Source: Nocardia sp. XZ_19_385 (GTDB lineage Bacteria; Actinomycetota; Actinomycetes; Mycobacteriales; Mycobacteriaceae). Taken from it: 64,000 bases of DNA. A model generated the notes under the pieces. The model saw only the letters and a program-made list of their open reading frames with translations. It had not been told where the DNA came from and made no database searches. The translations under genes were made by a program, and so were the position numbers. Below are positions 8,197 through 17,240 of the stretch, piece after piece; position 1 is the first letter of the stretch; every line of letters starts with the position of its first letter. Location of the stretch: positions 1,302,001-1,366,000 of the forward strand of contig NZ_JACVEE010000002.1 in assembly GCF_015355755.1 (NCBI RefSeq), read 5' to 3'.

Positions 8197-9468
8197 TCAG
8201 TCGGTGAGGCCGATGCGCCGGGCCGCGGCGAGCGGATCGGCGTAAATGGCGCTCAAAGACGTTGCGACGGCGGCGAATTCCTGGACCTTCCCGCCGAAAC
8301 CGCTGATCCGGATGTCGGTGGGGGGCAGGGTCGTGCTCTGGCGGAACGAATTGGCGACGTGCGCGACGCCGGGTCGGTAGCCGGTGAAGGCCTGGCCGCC
8401 CAGGATGACCCGGTCGGGGTTGAACATGTCGCGGACCAGGGCGACGGCTTCGCCGAGGAGGGTGGCACGTTCCCGCAGCAGTTCCCGCGCCGGTGCCGAG
8501 CCCGCCTCCGCCGCCCGGTACAGGTCGGCGATGGTGGTGCCCGCGGTTCCGTTGTGCGCCGGGATGATCCCGAGTCCGACGGCCCGCGCGTGCAGCGCGC
8601 GGTCGCCGACGGTCACTTCCAAGCAGCCGCGCCGGCCGCAGGTGCACTGCACCTGGGAGCCGGTGGGCAGGTGCGCGATGGAGCCCGGGCCGCTGCTGGG
8701 GGTGTGCACGCGGCCGTCCAGAGTGACTGCGATTCCGGCCATTTCGCGGACATAGAAGTAGAGGCTGCTGCCGTGTTCCTGACCGGTGCGGGGTTCCGGT
8801 GTGGGCAGCAGCAATTCGGCGGCGGCCATGGCCTCGACGTGCGGGGCCACCGACACCGGCAGTTCCAGCACATCGCCGAGAACGGCGCCCAGCGCGGCGC
8901 CCTGCCAGCCGAGTTTCGGGTGGTCGACCAGGCCGGTGGCCGGGTCCACGCGGCCACCGATGGCGGCGCCGGCCCAGAGTGGTTTTCGCCGGTGCCAGCG
9001 CTGCAGGAAGGCCTTCGCGCTGCGGGCCACGGTGGTGGTCGCGAAATCCTGGCCGGTCTGCGGGGTGGCGATGGCGAGGCCGCCGAGGATCCGCCCGCGC
9101 AGGTCGGCGACCACGATCTTGGTGGCGGCGGCGCCGATGTGGATGCCGAGGGTCAGATACGCATCGTTGTCGATCTCGAACGGCACCCGGGGACGGCCCA
9201 CTGCGCCCGAGGTGGCCAGGTCGGGGCGCTCGCGCAGCAGCCCGGCGGCGAGCAGCGCCGACACCTGACGGTTCACCGTCGCGATGCTGGAACCCGTTGC
9301 GCGAGCGGCATTGTCACGCGAGACCGGCCCGCTGGTCGCCGAGCGCAGCACGCCGGCCGCGGGGTTGTCGCCGATCCGGAACTCCGGCGCGACGACGGGG
9401 CGCTGAACGCGGGGACGACCGGTGGTGGCAACCCGGGAACCGGGCCGCTCGAGGGTGGTGAGAGCCAT
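8197..9468 (-). CDS. ROK family transcriptional regulator
   Basis: 423 residues. A winged-helix DNA-binding region lies at about 40-85 (VSRDNAARATGSSIATVNRQVSALLAAGLL). The ROK sugar-kinase-like domain follows, with LTLGIHIGAAATKIVVADLRG (phosphate 1-like motif), GPGSIAHLPTG, the zinc motif CTCGRRGCLE near residue 275, and the adenosine-region PDRVILGGQAF. ROK regulators of the NagC/XylR type bind sugars or sugar phosphates and repress uptake and catabolic genes. No sugar gene lies next to it, so its target is unclear. About 310 bases of non-coding leader precede it, consistent with autoregulation. Confidence 0.88.
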   Translation of the reverse strand: MALTTLERPGSRVATTGRPRVQRPVVAPEFRIGDNPAAGVLRSATSGPVSRDNAARATGSSIATVNRQVSALLAAGLLRERPDLATSGAVGRPRVPFEIDNDAYLTLGIHIGAAATKIVVADLRGRILGGLAIATPQTGQDFATTTVARSAKAFLQRWHRRKPLWAGAAIGGRVDPATGLVDHPKLGWQGAALGAVLGDVLELPVSVAPHVEAMAAAELLLPTPEPRTGQEHGSSLYFYVREMAGIAVTLDGRVHTPSSGPGSIAHLPTGSQVQCTCGRRGCLEVTVGDRALHARAVGLGIIPAHNGTAGTTIADLYRAAEAGSAPARELLRERATLLGEAVALVRDMFNPDRVILGGQAFTGYRPGVAHVANSFRQSTTLPPTDIRISGFGGKVQEFAAVATSLSAIYADPLAAARRIGLTD

Positions 9469-9780
9469 GTGAAGAGTCCAAGCTTCGAGTCCCGGCCAAG
9501 GGCGGGACGTGTCTACGGGGTCGGCGACGAGGCGGCCGATTCGAAGGAACTCAGCCGCGACAGCGGGAACAACACAGCTCCCGCGTCAACGGCAGCCGCA
9601 ACCCCAGAGCGGCAGTCACATAGGTGACCCGCAACGCGGTGGAGGGACTGGTAGACACCTAACGAAGTTAACACCGAACCGGACCTCCGACCAAGCCCCC
9701 GCCTCCGGAGGTGCCGCACGCCACAGTTAACTCCGCAGGTCAGCGCGTAATCCGGGTGGCGAATACGCCCGCGACGCACC
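9469..9780. promoter_or_regulatory. leader region of the ROK regulator with repeated GTTAAC sites
   Basis: No gene is visible in this stretch of about 310 bases. Two GTTAAC hexamers occur (9667-9672 and 9726-9731), the first within the small palindrome TAACGAAGTTA (9660-9670). They could be operator sites for the ROK protein transcribed leftward from here, but this is a guess from position only. Confidence 0.3.
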
Positions 9781-9783
9781 AAA

Positions 9784-9816
9784 AGCCCCGCCCAGCGAAA
9801 GTTGCTGGGCGGGGCT
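9784..9816 (-). terminator. intrinsic terminator of the secreted-protein gene
   Basis: A perfect 13-bp stem (AGCCCCGCCCAGC with complement at 9804-9816) and a 7-base loop lie 16 bases past the stop of the leftward gene at 9832. On the minus strand the stem is followed by TTT. Confidence 0.8.
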
Positions 9817-9831
9817 GGTTTCCGGGGCTGG

Positions 9832-10545
9832 CTACTTGGCCGGCGCGGGTGCCACGAAGGGCTGGTTGATGGTGGCGAAGTACTGGATCACCGCGCCGAT
9901 CGCGACCGGGGCGGTCACGAAGATCTGGCCGGCGACGGTGCCCAGGGCGCCGACGATGGCGATGCCGCCGAGGCAGCCGGCGAGCGCGGCCGGGATGAAC
10001 GGGCCGAACAGGCCGACGACGGTGCCGCCGACGATGACGCCGCCCAGCACGCCACCGAGGACGCAGCCGACAGCCGCGCCGCCGAGGCCGCCGACCAGGG
10101 TGCCGATGGTGGCGCCCATGGAGATGGTGGAGGTCAGGCGGGACCAGGCGGCCTGCTCACGCTCGTACTCGGTCTTCCACGGCGCCTTGTCTTCGAACGG
10201 TAGGGCGACCGGCTTGTAGACCGCCTTGCTCGCGTCCAGCTGCGGCGTCAAAGTTGCGGTGCGGCCGGTGATCTCGGCGGCGATCGGGAGTTCGAAGTCG
10301 TCCAGCTTGAACTTCAGCGGGGTGCCCGCGACGGTGGTGCCGTCGGCCGCCTTGATCTTCAGCGCCTCGTCCTCGACCACGATCGAACCGGCATCGGTAC
10401 TCACGATCGCGGACGTCTCGGTCTGCTGGGCACGGAAATTGATAACCCCACCGTCGGCTTCGGGCGCCGCGCCGGAGCTGCCCGCGGCAACTCCGGTCGC
10501 CACCGTCACCAATGCGGCCACGACGGCCAGCTTCCTCATCCTCAT
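9832..10545 (-). CDS. secreted protein with glycine-rich hydrophobic C-terminus
   Basis: 237 residues with a clear Sec signal peptide (MRMRKLAVVAALVTVATGVA, cleavage near AGSSGAAPEA). Residues about 35-110 form a beta-rich module (VINFRAQQTET...IVVEDEALKIKAADG...LKFKLDDFELPIAAEI), resembling the DUF8020-type modules I associate with Nocardia. From about residue 140 there is a long Gly/Ala/Val-rich hydrophobic region like a glycine zipper, which could insert in the outer mycomembrane or oligomerise. That role is inference. ATG at 10545 follows GAGGG; upstream extension to 10602 would precede the signal peptide. Confidence 0.75.
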   Translation of the reverse strand: MRMRKLAVVAALVTVATGVAAGSSGAAPEADGGVINFRAQQTETSAIVSTDAGSIVVEDEALKIKAADGTTVAGTPLKFKLDDFELPIAAEITGRTATLTPQLDASKAVYKPVALPFEDKAPWKTEYEREQAAWSRLTSTISMGATIGTLVGGLGGAAVGCVLGGVLGGVIVGGTVVGLFGPFIPAALAGCLGGIAIVGALGTVAGQIFVTAPVAIGAVIQYFATINQPFVAPAPAK

Positions 10546-10637
10546 GTACTGCAATCCCTCATCTCGGTGGTGCTTGATCAAGGGCCAAGCTTCACCGAGC
10601 AAACCACTGGTGACCAGGGAAAAACGCAGGACGATTC

Positions 10638-11219
10638 TTACTTACCAGCGGCTTTGGCGGCGGCCTTCGCTTCCTTCTTGAAGGCGCGCACCTCGAGCAG
10701 CGACTCCTGATCCACGATGTCGGCGGCCGAGCGGCGCGAGTTCTGCTCGGAGTAGGCGCCGGCCGCCTTCTCCCATCCCTTGGGCTGCACGCCGAGCTGT
10801 TTGCCCAACAGCGCCAGGAAGATTCGCGCCTTCTGATCGCCGTAGCCGGGCAGATCTTTGAGGCGGCGCAGCACCTCTTTGCCGTCCGGGTCGCCTTCGG
10901 TCCAGATCGCCGCGGTGTTGCCGTCGTAATGCTCGAGCACGTACCGAGCCAGGTCCAGGGTCCGGCGGGCCATCGAGCGGCCGTAGCGGTGGATGGCCGG
11001 CGGCGTCGAGCAGAGTTCCTCGAAGGCTTCCGGGTCGGCGGCGGCGATCTTGTGGATATCGAACCCGTCCATCCGGTCGGCGATCTTCTTCGGGCCGCGG
11101 AAGGCGTGTTCGAGCGGGTACTGCTGATCCAGCAGCATGCCGGTGAGCAGTGCGAAGGGATCATCGGAGAGCAGTCGATCCGCCTCCGGTTCCTGGGCGA
11201 GACACAGCTTGACGGTCAT
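10638..11219 (-). CDS. HhH-GPD-type base-excision repair family protein
   Basis: 193 residues. The region LLTGMLLDQQYPLEHAFRGPKKI resembles the N-terminal helices of endonuclease III/MutY-type proteins, and the hairpin is LKDLPGYGDQKARIFLALLGKQLG. The catalytic Asp/Lys pair of canonical glycosylases and a four-cysteine iron-sulfur cluster are not evident, as in the actinobacterial small HhH-GPD family. The C-terminus is a Lys/Ala-rich tail. A role in DNA base repair is likely by family but unproved. It is divergent from the methyltransferase gene, with about 75 bases between starts. Confidence 0.78.
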   Translation of the reverse strand: MTVKLCLAQEPEADRLLSDDPFALLTGMLLDQQYPLEHAFRGPKKIADRMDGFDIHKIAAADPEAFEELCSTPPAIHRYGRSMARRTLDLARYVLEHYDGNTAAIWTEGDPDGKEVLRRLKDLPGYGDQKARIFLALLGKQLGVQPKGWEKAAGAYSEQNSRRSAADIVDQESLLEVRAFKKEAKAAAKAAGK

Positions 11220-11280
11220 GCATCGATCATCGCACTACGGTCTGGCGGAAGATCCAAGTGCGCTACATCACAGCTGGGCG

Positions 11281-11286
11281 TATGCT
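11281..11286 (+). promoter_or_regulatory. -10 element TATGCT of a leaderless promoter
   Basis: TATGCT matches TANNNT and is separated by exactly 7 nt from the ATG at 11294, the spacing typical of leaderless actinobacterial genes. Confidence 0.6.
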
Positions 11287-11293
11287 CCCCGCC

Positions 11294-12136
11294 ATGCCTC
11301 AGACGACGTCCTCATCCTCGGACCGACTCAGCGATACCTACGCACCCCGTCCGGATCGCTTCGACCGCGCCGGCCAGGACCAACTGGTCGACGTGCGTGA
11401 CCTGCAAGCAGCACTGCCCGGCATCCACCGGCTGCGGAAGTGGGCGCACGACGCGCTCGCGCTGCAGGCGGGGGAGCACGCGCTCGACATCGGCTCCGGC
11501 ACCGGCTCCGAAGTGATGGCGTTCGCGAACGCGGTCGGCCCGACCGGCACCGCGATCGGCGTCGAACCCGACCCGCAGCTGCTCGCCTCCGCCGAACGCC
11601 GCGCCAAGGACGCGGGTTCGCGCGCCAAATTCCATACCGGCGACGCCTACGGCCTGCCGTTCGGCGCGGACAGCTTCGACGCCGCGCTGTGCGAGCGGGT
11701 GTTCCAGCATCTGACCGCGCCCGCGCGCGCCGCCACCGAGATCGCCCGGGTGCTGCGCCCCGGCGGTCGCGCGGTAGTGGTCGACGTCGACTGGGGCACC
11801 GCGATCGTGCATCCCGGTGACCTGGAATCGGTGCGGGGCGTTATCGACACGCTGGTCGCCGCCACCACGAACCCGTTCTCCGGGCGTCGGCTGCCGGGGC
11901 TGCTCACCAAGGCGGGCCTGGTCATCGACGAGATCGGTTCGCACGCATTGATTCAGGACCGCACCGTCGGCGCGGGCTCACTGGTGCACCGGATTTCGGC
12001 GATGGCGGTGGCGCGCGGCTCGATCAGCGAGACGCAGCGCGATCAGCTGCTCGCCGATCTGGAGCGTGGGGCCGAGAACGGTGACATCCATCTGTCGGTG
12101 ACGATGTTCGCGGTCTTGGCGCACAAGCCGGAATGA
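11294..12136 (+). CDS. class I SAM-dependent methyltransferase
   Basis: 280 residues of the UbiE/Methyltransf_11 type. Motif I is ALDIGSGTGSEVMAFA, the acidic post-I residue lies in AIGVEPDPQLLASAE, motif post-II is GLPFGADSFDAALCERVFQHL, and motif III is VLRPGGRAVVVDVDWG. The substrate cannot be read from sequence; relatives methylate quinones, lipids or small molecules. I place the start at the ATG at 11294 because a -10 element lies 7 nt upstream. The open frame from 11258 and the ATG at 11282 would both lie within the promoter. Confidence 0.82.
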   Translation: MPQTTSSSSDRLSDTYAPRPDRFDRAGQDQLVDVRDLQAALPGIHRLRKWAHDALALQAGEHALDIGSGTGSEVMAFANAVGPTGTAIGVEPDPQLLASAERRAKDAGSRAKFHTGDAYGLPFGADSFDAALCERVFQHLTAPARAATEIARVLRPGGRAVVVDVDWGTAIVHPGDLESVRGVIDTLVAATTNPFSGRRLPGLLTKAGLVIDEIGSHALIQDRTVGAGSLVHRISAMAVARGSISETQRDQLLADLERGAENGDIHLSVTMFAVLAHKPE

Positions 12137-12139
12137 TCC

Positions 12140-12181
12140 AACGAAAACGGCGGGTGTCCATGGACACCCGCCGTTTTCGTT
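12140..12181. terminator. 42-bp perfect palindrome, bidirectional terminator
   Basis: Two 21-base arms meet at 12160/12161 with no mismatch, with A-rich and T-rich outer ends (ACGAAAACGG ... CCGTTTTCGT). It separates the convergent methyltransferase and aminotransferase genes by only a few bases on each side and can work in both directions. Confidence 0.88.
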
Positions 12182-12184
12182 GTC

Positions 12185-13546
<1,362 letters not shown>

Positions 13547-13590
13547 TCACGTTACCCGGGAGCTGCTCCGAAGTGGAGGGAAATTTAAGG

Positions 13591-13676
13591 GGACCCCGCG
13601 CACCCGGCAGAGCCCGTTGACCCTTGCTGCCTTCCGGCCCTGGGGGAGTTCACAGGATGCGCGCCGCGCGGGATCC
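13591..13676 (-). ncRNA. ffs: signal recognition particle RNA (small bacterial type)
   Basis: On the minus strand the region contains the SRP RNA core GGGCCGGAAGGCAGCAAGGG (apical GGAA tetraloop with symmetric and asymmetric internal loops). Terminal arms GGATCCCGCGC and GCGCGGGGTCC pair over 11 positions, with one G-U, to close a rod of about 86 nt. A T-rich run (CCTTAAATTT) follows the 3' end and probably terminates it. The RNA binds Ffh and drives co-translational membrane targeting. Ends are estimated from pairing and may be off by several bases. Confidence 0.9.
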
Positions 13677-13739
13677 GTTGACGAGTGTAGCGGACGATCG
13701 CGGCGCAATATCGGGTGCCCTGAAATCGGGCATAGTGGC

Positions 13740-13745
13740 TACGAT
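13740..13745 (+). promoter_or_regulatory. -10 element TACGAT upstream of the Rv3723-like gene
   Basis: TACGAT matches TANNNT, 53 bases before the GTG start at 13799, leaving room for the visible GAGGGGA ribosome binding site. Confidence 0.4.
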
Positions 13746-13798
13746 CGGTCGCAACATCGGAGGGGCTTTCCCAAAAGAGGCACGAGGGGATCGGTCGC

Positions 13799-14758
13799 GT
13801 GACTGAGAAGAATCCACCCAACGGCGATTCGACACCGGAGGGCGCGAGTCAGGCCGACCCGACCGCGCACTGGTGGGAACAGCCGACCGCGGCCTCGGGC
13901 GCACCCGACCCGGCCCGGTCCGACCCCACCATGATCGGTGCTCCCACAACACCTTTCGGGGGCTACGGCCAGTACACCCCGCCGCCGCAGCCGTACGCCG
14001 CACCGCAACCGCCGCCGCAGCCCTACACGGCGCCGCCGCAGCAGTACTCCGGTCCGCAGGGTTTCCCGCAGCAGCCGCCGCCGTATCAGCGGCCCAAGTC
14101 GAGCAAGGCCCCGTGGCTCATCGCCGGTGGCGTCGCCCTGGTCCTGGTGCTCGGCCTCTTCGCCGGCTGCGTCGCGCTGGTGAACTCCGCCAAGGACAGC
14201 CTGGACAGTGGTGGCGGCAATGCCGAGGGCAACTACTCCATGGCCGGCATCACCGACGCCTGCAGCTTGATCGACACGTCATCGGTCACCAAGTGGGCGA
14301 AGACGCCCGCGGGCGTCCCGGAGCACACCGAGACCCAGCCCAAGAGCTACACCGGCGGCGAACTCAAGTGCAGCGCCAAGTACAAGGAATCCAGCTCCAG
14401 CAGCAAATACCACACCAACACCGCCGATATCCGTCTCGAGGTGTCCTTCCTGGGCGACAGCTCCTTCGCCGACCACGACTACGACTCGTGGAAGCAGTAC
14501 GACACCGGCACCACCGGCTCCGGCCGCACTTCCGGCGACGTGACCGGCCTCGGCGAACAGGGCTACTGGCACTCCGAGGTGCGCGACTACTCCAGCTCCG
14601 CCGTGACCGATTACACAGTCGCGGTGCAGGACAGCAACGTCTCGGTCAAGGTCGAGATCAGCATCGACCGCGCCGACGGCGACTCCTTCAACAAGGAGGA
14701 AGTCGCCACGGTGGCCAAGGAACAGGTCCGCAAAGCCCTCGCCGGCCTCAAGAAGTAG
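13799..14758 (+). CDS. Pro-rich single-pass membrane protein (Rv3723-like)
   Basis: 319 residues. The N-terminus to about 100 is Pro/Gln/Tyr-rich and presumably cytoplasmic. One membrane segment follows (APWLIAGGVALVLVLGLFAG). The extracytoplasmic domain begins with GITDACSLIDTSSVTKWAKT and includes GGELKCSAKY, so two cysteines may form a disulfide in a DUF3558-like fold. Position next to ffs and AspAT matches Rv3723 of M. tuberculosis. Function is unknown to me. The GTG start is preceded by GAGGGGA at good spacing. Confidence 0.75.
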   Translation: MTEKNPPNGDSTPEGASQADPTAHWWEQPTAASGAPDPARSDPTMIGAPTTPFGGYGQYTPPPQPYAAPQPPPQPYTAPPQQYSGPQGFPQQPPPYQRPKSSKAPWLIAGGVALVLVLGLFAGCVALVNSAKDSLDSGGGNAEGNYSMAGITDACSLIDTSSVTKWAKTPAGVPEHTETQPKSYTGGELKCSAKYKESSSSSKYHTNTADIRLEVSFLGDSSFADHDYDSWKQYDTGTTGSGRTSGDVTGLGEQGYWHSEVRDYSSSAVTDYTVAVQDSNVSVKVEISIDRADGDSFNKEEVATVAKEQVRKALAGLKK

Positions 14759-14799
14759 CCCCTGACAGGCGCATTTGGTACTGACCGGGGTCAACCCGG

Positions 14800-14805
14800 T
14801 AAGCT
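14800..14805 (+). promoter_or_regulatory. -10 element TAAGCT of the tRNA-Ser gene
   Basis: TAAGCT ends 7 nt before the first base of the mature tRNA. A TTGGTA at 14775-14780 is a possible -35 with a slightly long spacer. Confidence 0.45.
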
Positions 14806-14812
14806 GCTCGAC

Positions 14813-14901
14813 GGAGGATTCGCCTAGTGGCCTATGGCGCTCGCCTGGAACGCGGGTTGGGTTAACAGCCCTCAGGGGTTCAAATCCCCTATCCTCCGCC
14901 A
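14813..14901 (+). tRNA. tRNA-Ser (anticodon GGA)
   Basis: A complete cloverleaf can be drawn. The 7-bp acceptor stem is GGAGGAT with ATCCTCC, the anticodon loop is CTGGAAC (GGA, reading UCC/UCU), a long variable arm is typical of serine tRNAs, the T loop is GGTTCAAATCC, the discriminator base is G, and CCA is encoded at 14899-14901. The gene stands alone and could be an integration target for mobile DNA; the DprA-like cassette begins about 175 bases downstream. Confidence 0.95.
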
Positions 14902-15064
14902 TGATTCACTGGCCGGGTCCGTTTCTACGGGCCCGGCCAGTGATCTATCCGGGGGATCCAGCGCTAGAATCGAACATAGCTTCGAGATCATGCGGAGGCT
15001 CTGTGACTATCCACAACCTTGAACACAGACGCATCGACGCACTCGGTCGATCGGTGCCCGCCTC

Positions 15065-15070
15065 TAGGCT
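15065..15070 (+). promoter_or_regulatory. -10 element TAGGCT of a leaderless promoter
   Basis: TAGGCT is followed by exactly 7 nt and then the ATG at 15078, so the DprA-like gene is probably transcribed from its own start codon. Confidence 0.6.
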
Positions 15071-15077
15071 GTCGGGC

Positions 15078-15980
15078 ATGGACAGCGAACGTGTGGCGCT
15101 GGTAGCCCTGTTGATGGAGCGCCCGCAGGGGATGTCCTGGTCCGCGCTCGCATCGGAAATCGCCGTACGGGGCTCGGCAGTCGAGGTCTGGGACTCCGTC
15201 CATCCGCCTCAGCTGGTGGATACGGACGCCGATTCGCTGCGCCGCGCCCGCGACATGCTGAAGAACTGGAGCGACCAAGACTTCGATCTGGTGACGATTC
15301 TCGACTCCGAGTATCCGGTGAAACTCAGCGGAATCCACCAAATGCCGCCGATCCTGTTTATCCGGGGCAAACTATTGCCCGACGAGACCGCTGTGTCGAT
15401 CGTGGGTTCGCGGGCCGCGAGTGAGCGGGGTCTACGCATAGCCGGTGATGTCGCACGTGGCTTGGTAAACCGGAATATCGCTGTCCTGTCCGGGTTGGCC
15501 AAGGGGATAGACGCCGCAGCGCACGCCGCGACGATCGAGGCGGGTGGTCGGCCGATCGGCGTGATCGGAACCGGCATCAATCATGTCTATCCGGCAGCCA
15601 ATCGCGATCTACATGCCCGCGTCGCAGCCACGGGGGCGCTCGTCTCCCAATTTCTCCCGGACGCACCTCCCCAGAAACAGAATTTTCCGACACGCAACGC
15701 CACTATGTCCGGCCTCGGAATGGCCACGGTCGTAGTCGAAGCCGGCGAGAAGAGCGGTGCGCGAATCCAAGCTCGGCTCTCGATCGAGCACGGCCGCCCA
15801 GTTGTGCTGACCGATCTGGTCGCCGACTCGACAGACTGGGGCCGTGAATTCCGTAGCCGCCCAGGGGTTTACGTTGCGTCCAGCCTGGCCGAAATGCTGA
15901 GCCTGGTCGAGCATCTGACCAGCGCCGACGACTCGATGCCGATGCTCCCGACCCCGGCGGGAGAGCGGGACAGCGATTGA
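15078..15980 (+). CDS. DprA/Smf-like Rossmann-fold protein (accessory paralogue)
   Basis: 300 residues. A helical N-terminal region (1-95) is followed by the DprA core with GSR at 110-112, SGLAKGIDAAAH at 138-149, GINHVYPAANRDL, NFPTRN at 202-207 and VVVEAGEKSGA at 218-228. Chromosomal DprA loads RecA on incoming single-stranded DNA; SLOG-fold relatives bind nucleotides or DNA. The sequence is less GC-rich than its flanks and begins after a tRNA gene. Its TGA overlaps the start of a phosphoribosyltransferase gene, so the two form one operon. It is probably not the housekeeping dprA. Confidence 0.85.
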   Translation: MDSERVALVALLMERPQGMSWSALASEIAVRGSAVEVWDSVHPPQLVDTDADSLRRARDMLKNWSDQDFDLVTILDSEYPVKLSGIHQMPPILFIRGKLLPDETAVSIVGSRAASERGLRIAGDVARGLVNRNIAVLSGLAKGIDAAAHAATIEAGGRPIGVIGTGINHVYPAANRDLHARVAATGALVSQFLPDAPPQKQNFPTRNATMSGLGMATVVVEAGEKSGARIQARLSIEHGRPVVLTDLVADSTDWGREFRSRPGVYVASSLAEMLSLVEHLTSADDSMPMLPTPAGERDSD

Positions 15981-16720
15981 GCCCCATCGACCCCATCGAT
16001 CAGCTCGTCGAAACTGCCGGAGGCTACCTCCGAAACACCGTCAAAGAACCAGGCCTCAATTGTCTAGCCTGCGCACGTCCCGCCAAGGGTTTCGAGCTCT
16101 GCTACCAGTGCCGCCAGCACGCGGCCGTTGAAGGCACCGCCATGGTCGTCGCGCCGCTGATCTACGGAGTCGCGCGCGGGCAAACCGGAGTCTTGCTCCG
16201 GCACTACAAAGACAACATCTCCGAGCCACGGCGCAAGAAATATGCGCAAACGATGGCGAGAATTCTCTACGCCGGCATCAGGCTGCATCAACAATGCGTG
16301 GAAGCGGTTGTCGGACAACGTGTTGATCGGAGAGTGACGGTCCCTTCGTCTCGCGGCCGACCTGGTATTCACCCATTCGCTGCTATCGCCAAGGCAATTG
16401 GCGCTGTCGGAGCCGAACCTGCCCTTTTGCCGACAGCAGCCGCGGACGACCGGCAACTACGGGACGACCATTTCCGTGTCGAGCCCGCCCTCGACGTGCG
16501 CGGACGGCACGTCATGATCCTCGACGACACCTGGACCTCGGGCGCCCACGCTCAGTCCGCCGCCTTGGCGCTGAGCGCCGCCGGGGCGAGCGCGGTCAGC
16601 ATCATGGTCGTGGGCCGCTGGCTCGATCCTGACCACCGCGAAACCGCCGTCTTCATCTCCAGTCTGACCACGGATTACGACCCTTACCGCTGTCCGATCA
16701 CCGGTGCCGTCTGTCCCTGA
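15977..16720 (+). CDS. ComF-like phosphoribosyltransferase with N-terminal zinc ribbon
   Basis: 247 residues. Four cysteines at 29, 32, 42 and 45 (C-x2-C-x9-C-x2-C) form a likely zinc ribbon as in ComF. The PRPP-binding loop is MILDDTWTSGAHA (acidic pair at 183-184). Between them lies YGVARGQTGVLLRHYKD, equivalent to the ComF KYKGD region. ComF proteins support natural transformation in other bacteria; the true substrate is unknown. The start is a TTG overlapping the DprA-like stop (TTGA), implying translational coupling. Base composition resembles that of the DprA-like gene. Confidence 0.82.
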   Translation: MSPIDPIDQLVETAGGYLRNTVKEPGLNCLACARPAKGFELCYQCRQHAAVEGTAMVVAPLIYGVARGQTGVLLRHYKDNISEPRRKKYAQTMARILYAGIRLHQQCVEAVVGQRVDRRVTVPSSRGRPGIHPFAAIAKAIGAVGAEPALLPTAAADDRQLRDDHFRVEPALDVRGRHVMILDDTWTSGAHAQSAALALSAAGASAVSIMVVGRWLDPDHRETAVFISSLTTDYDPYRCPITGAVCP

Positions 16721-16751
16721 TGACAGCCGCCGCCAAACCCGGCTGGATGGT

Positions 16752-17159
16752 TCAGCGCGTGGTGGGGCTGGGATTCGTAGTGTCCCAAAGGCTGCGGGAG
16801 GACATGATGCCGTCGCGGTGCTGTTCGGCCCAGCCGGCGATCGTGGTCAGTAGTTCGGTGAGGCTGCGGCCGGTGTCGGTGAGGGCGTATTCGACCTGGG
16901 CTGGAACTACCGGGTAGACGGTTCGTTCGACGAAACCGTCGCGTTGCAGGCGGCGCAGGGTCAGGGTCAGCATGCGCTGGGAGATGCCGGGGATGGCGCG
17001 CTGGAGTTCGCGGAAGCGGTGGGTGCGGGTGGTGAGTTCGGCGATGACGAGCACCGACCATTTGTCGCCGATGCGGTCGCCGACTTCGCGGATGTCGCAA
17101 GCCTCTTGGCTGTCCTCGACGGGCGGGGCGGTGGTTACCGCGGTGTGCCTCAGCGACAT
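16752..17159 (-). CDS. HxlR family redox-type regulator (QorR/YtfH-like)
   Basis: 135 residues, a winged helix of the HxlR (DUF24) family: CDIREVGDRIGDKWSVLVI, FRELQRAIPGISQRMLTLTLRRLQRDGFV, then the wing YALTDTGRSL. A single cysteine at residue 21 sits where QorR of Corynebacterium glutamicum and related regulators sense oxidants or quinones. The divergent NmrA-type gene is the expected target, giving the same arrangement as qorR/qor2 and E. coli ytfH/ytfG. It converges with the phosphoribosyltransferase gene. Confidence 0.86.
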   Translation of the reverse strand: MSLRHTAVTTAPPVEDSQEACDIREVGDRIGDKWSVLVIAELTTRTHRFRELQRAIPGISQRMLTLTLRRLQRDGFVERTVYPVVPAQVEYALTDTGRSLTELLTTIAGWAEQHRDGIMSSRSLWDTTNPSPTTR

Positions 17160-17174
17160 GAAAGTGCCTCCTTA

Positions 17175-17198
17175 TGTCGGCGTCCACATTTGCCGACA
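17175..17198. promoter_or_regulatory. inverted repeat, likely HxlR operator
   Basis: TGTCGGC (17175-17181) and GCCGACA (17192-17198) are perfect 7-bp arms separated by 10 bases. They lie in the 81-base gap between the divergent regulator and NmrA-type starts, which is where a QorR-type repressor would control both genes. Confidence 0.5.
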
Positions 17199-17240
17199 AT
17201 CACGTGGTTCGCCGAAATTCCCACGGTAGAGGAGAGTTTG

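Noticed and set aside
14813..14901. A clear attachment-site duplicate of the tRNA-Ser 3' end nearby
   Set aside because: I did not find a second copy of the tRNA end or an integrase gene in the window, so mobile-element status of the following cassette rests on composition and position only.
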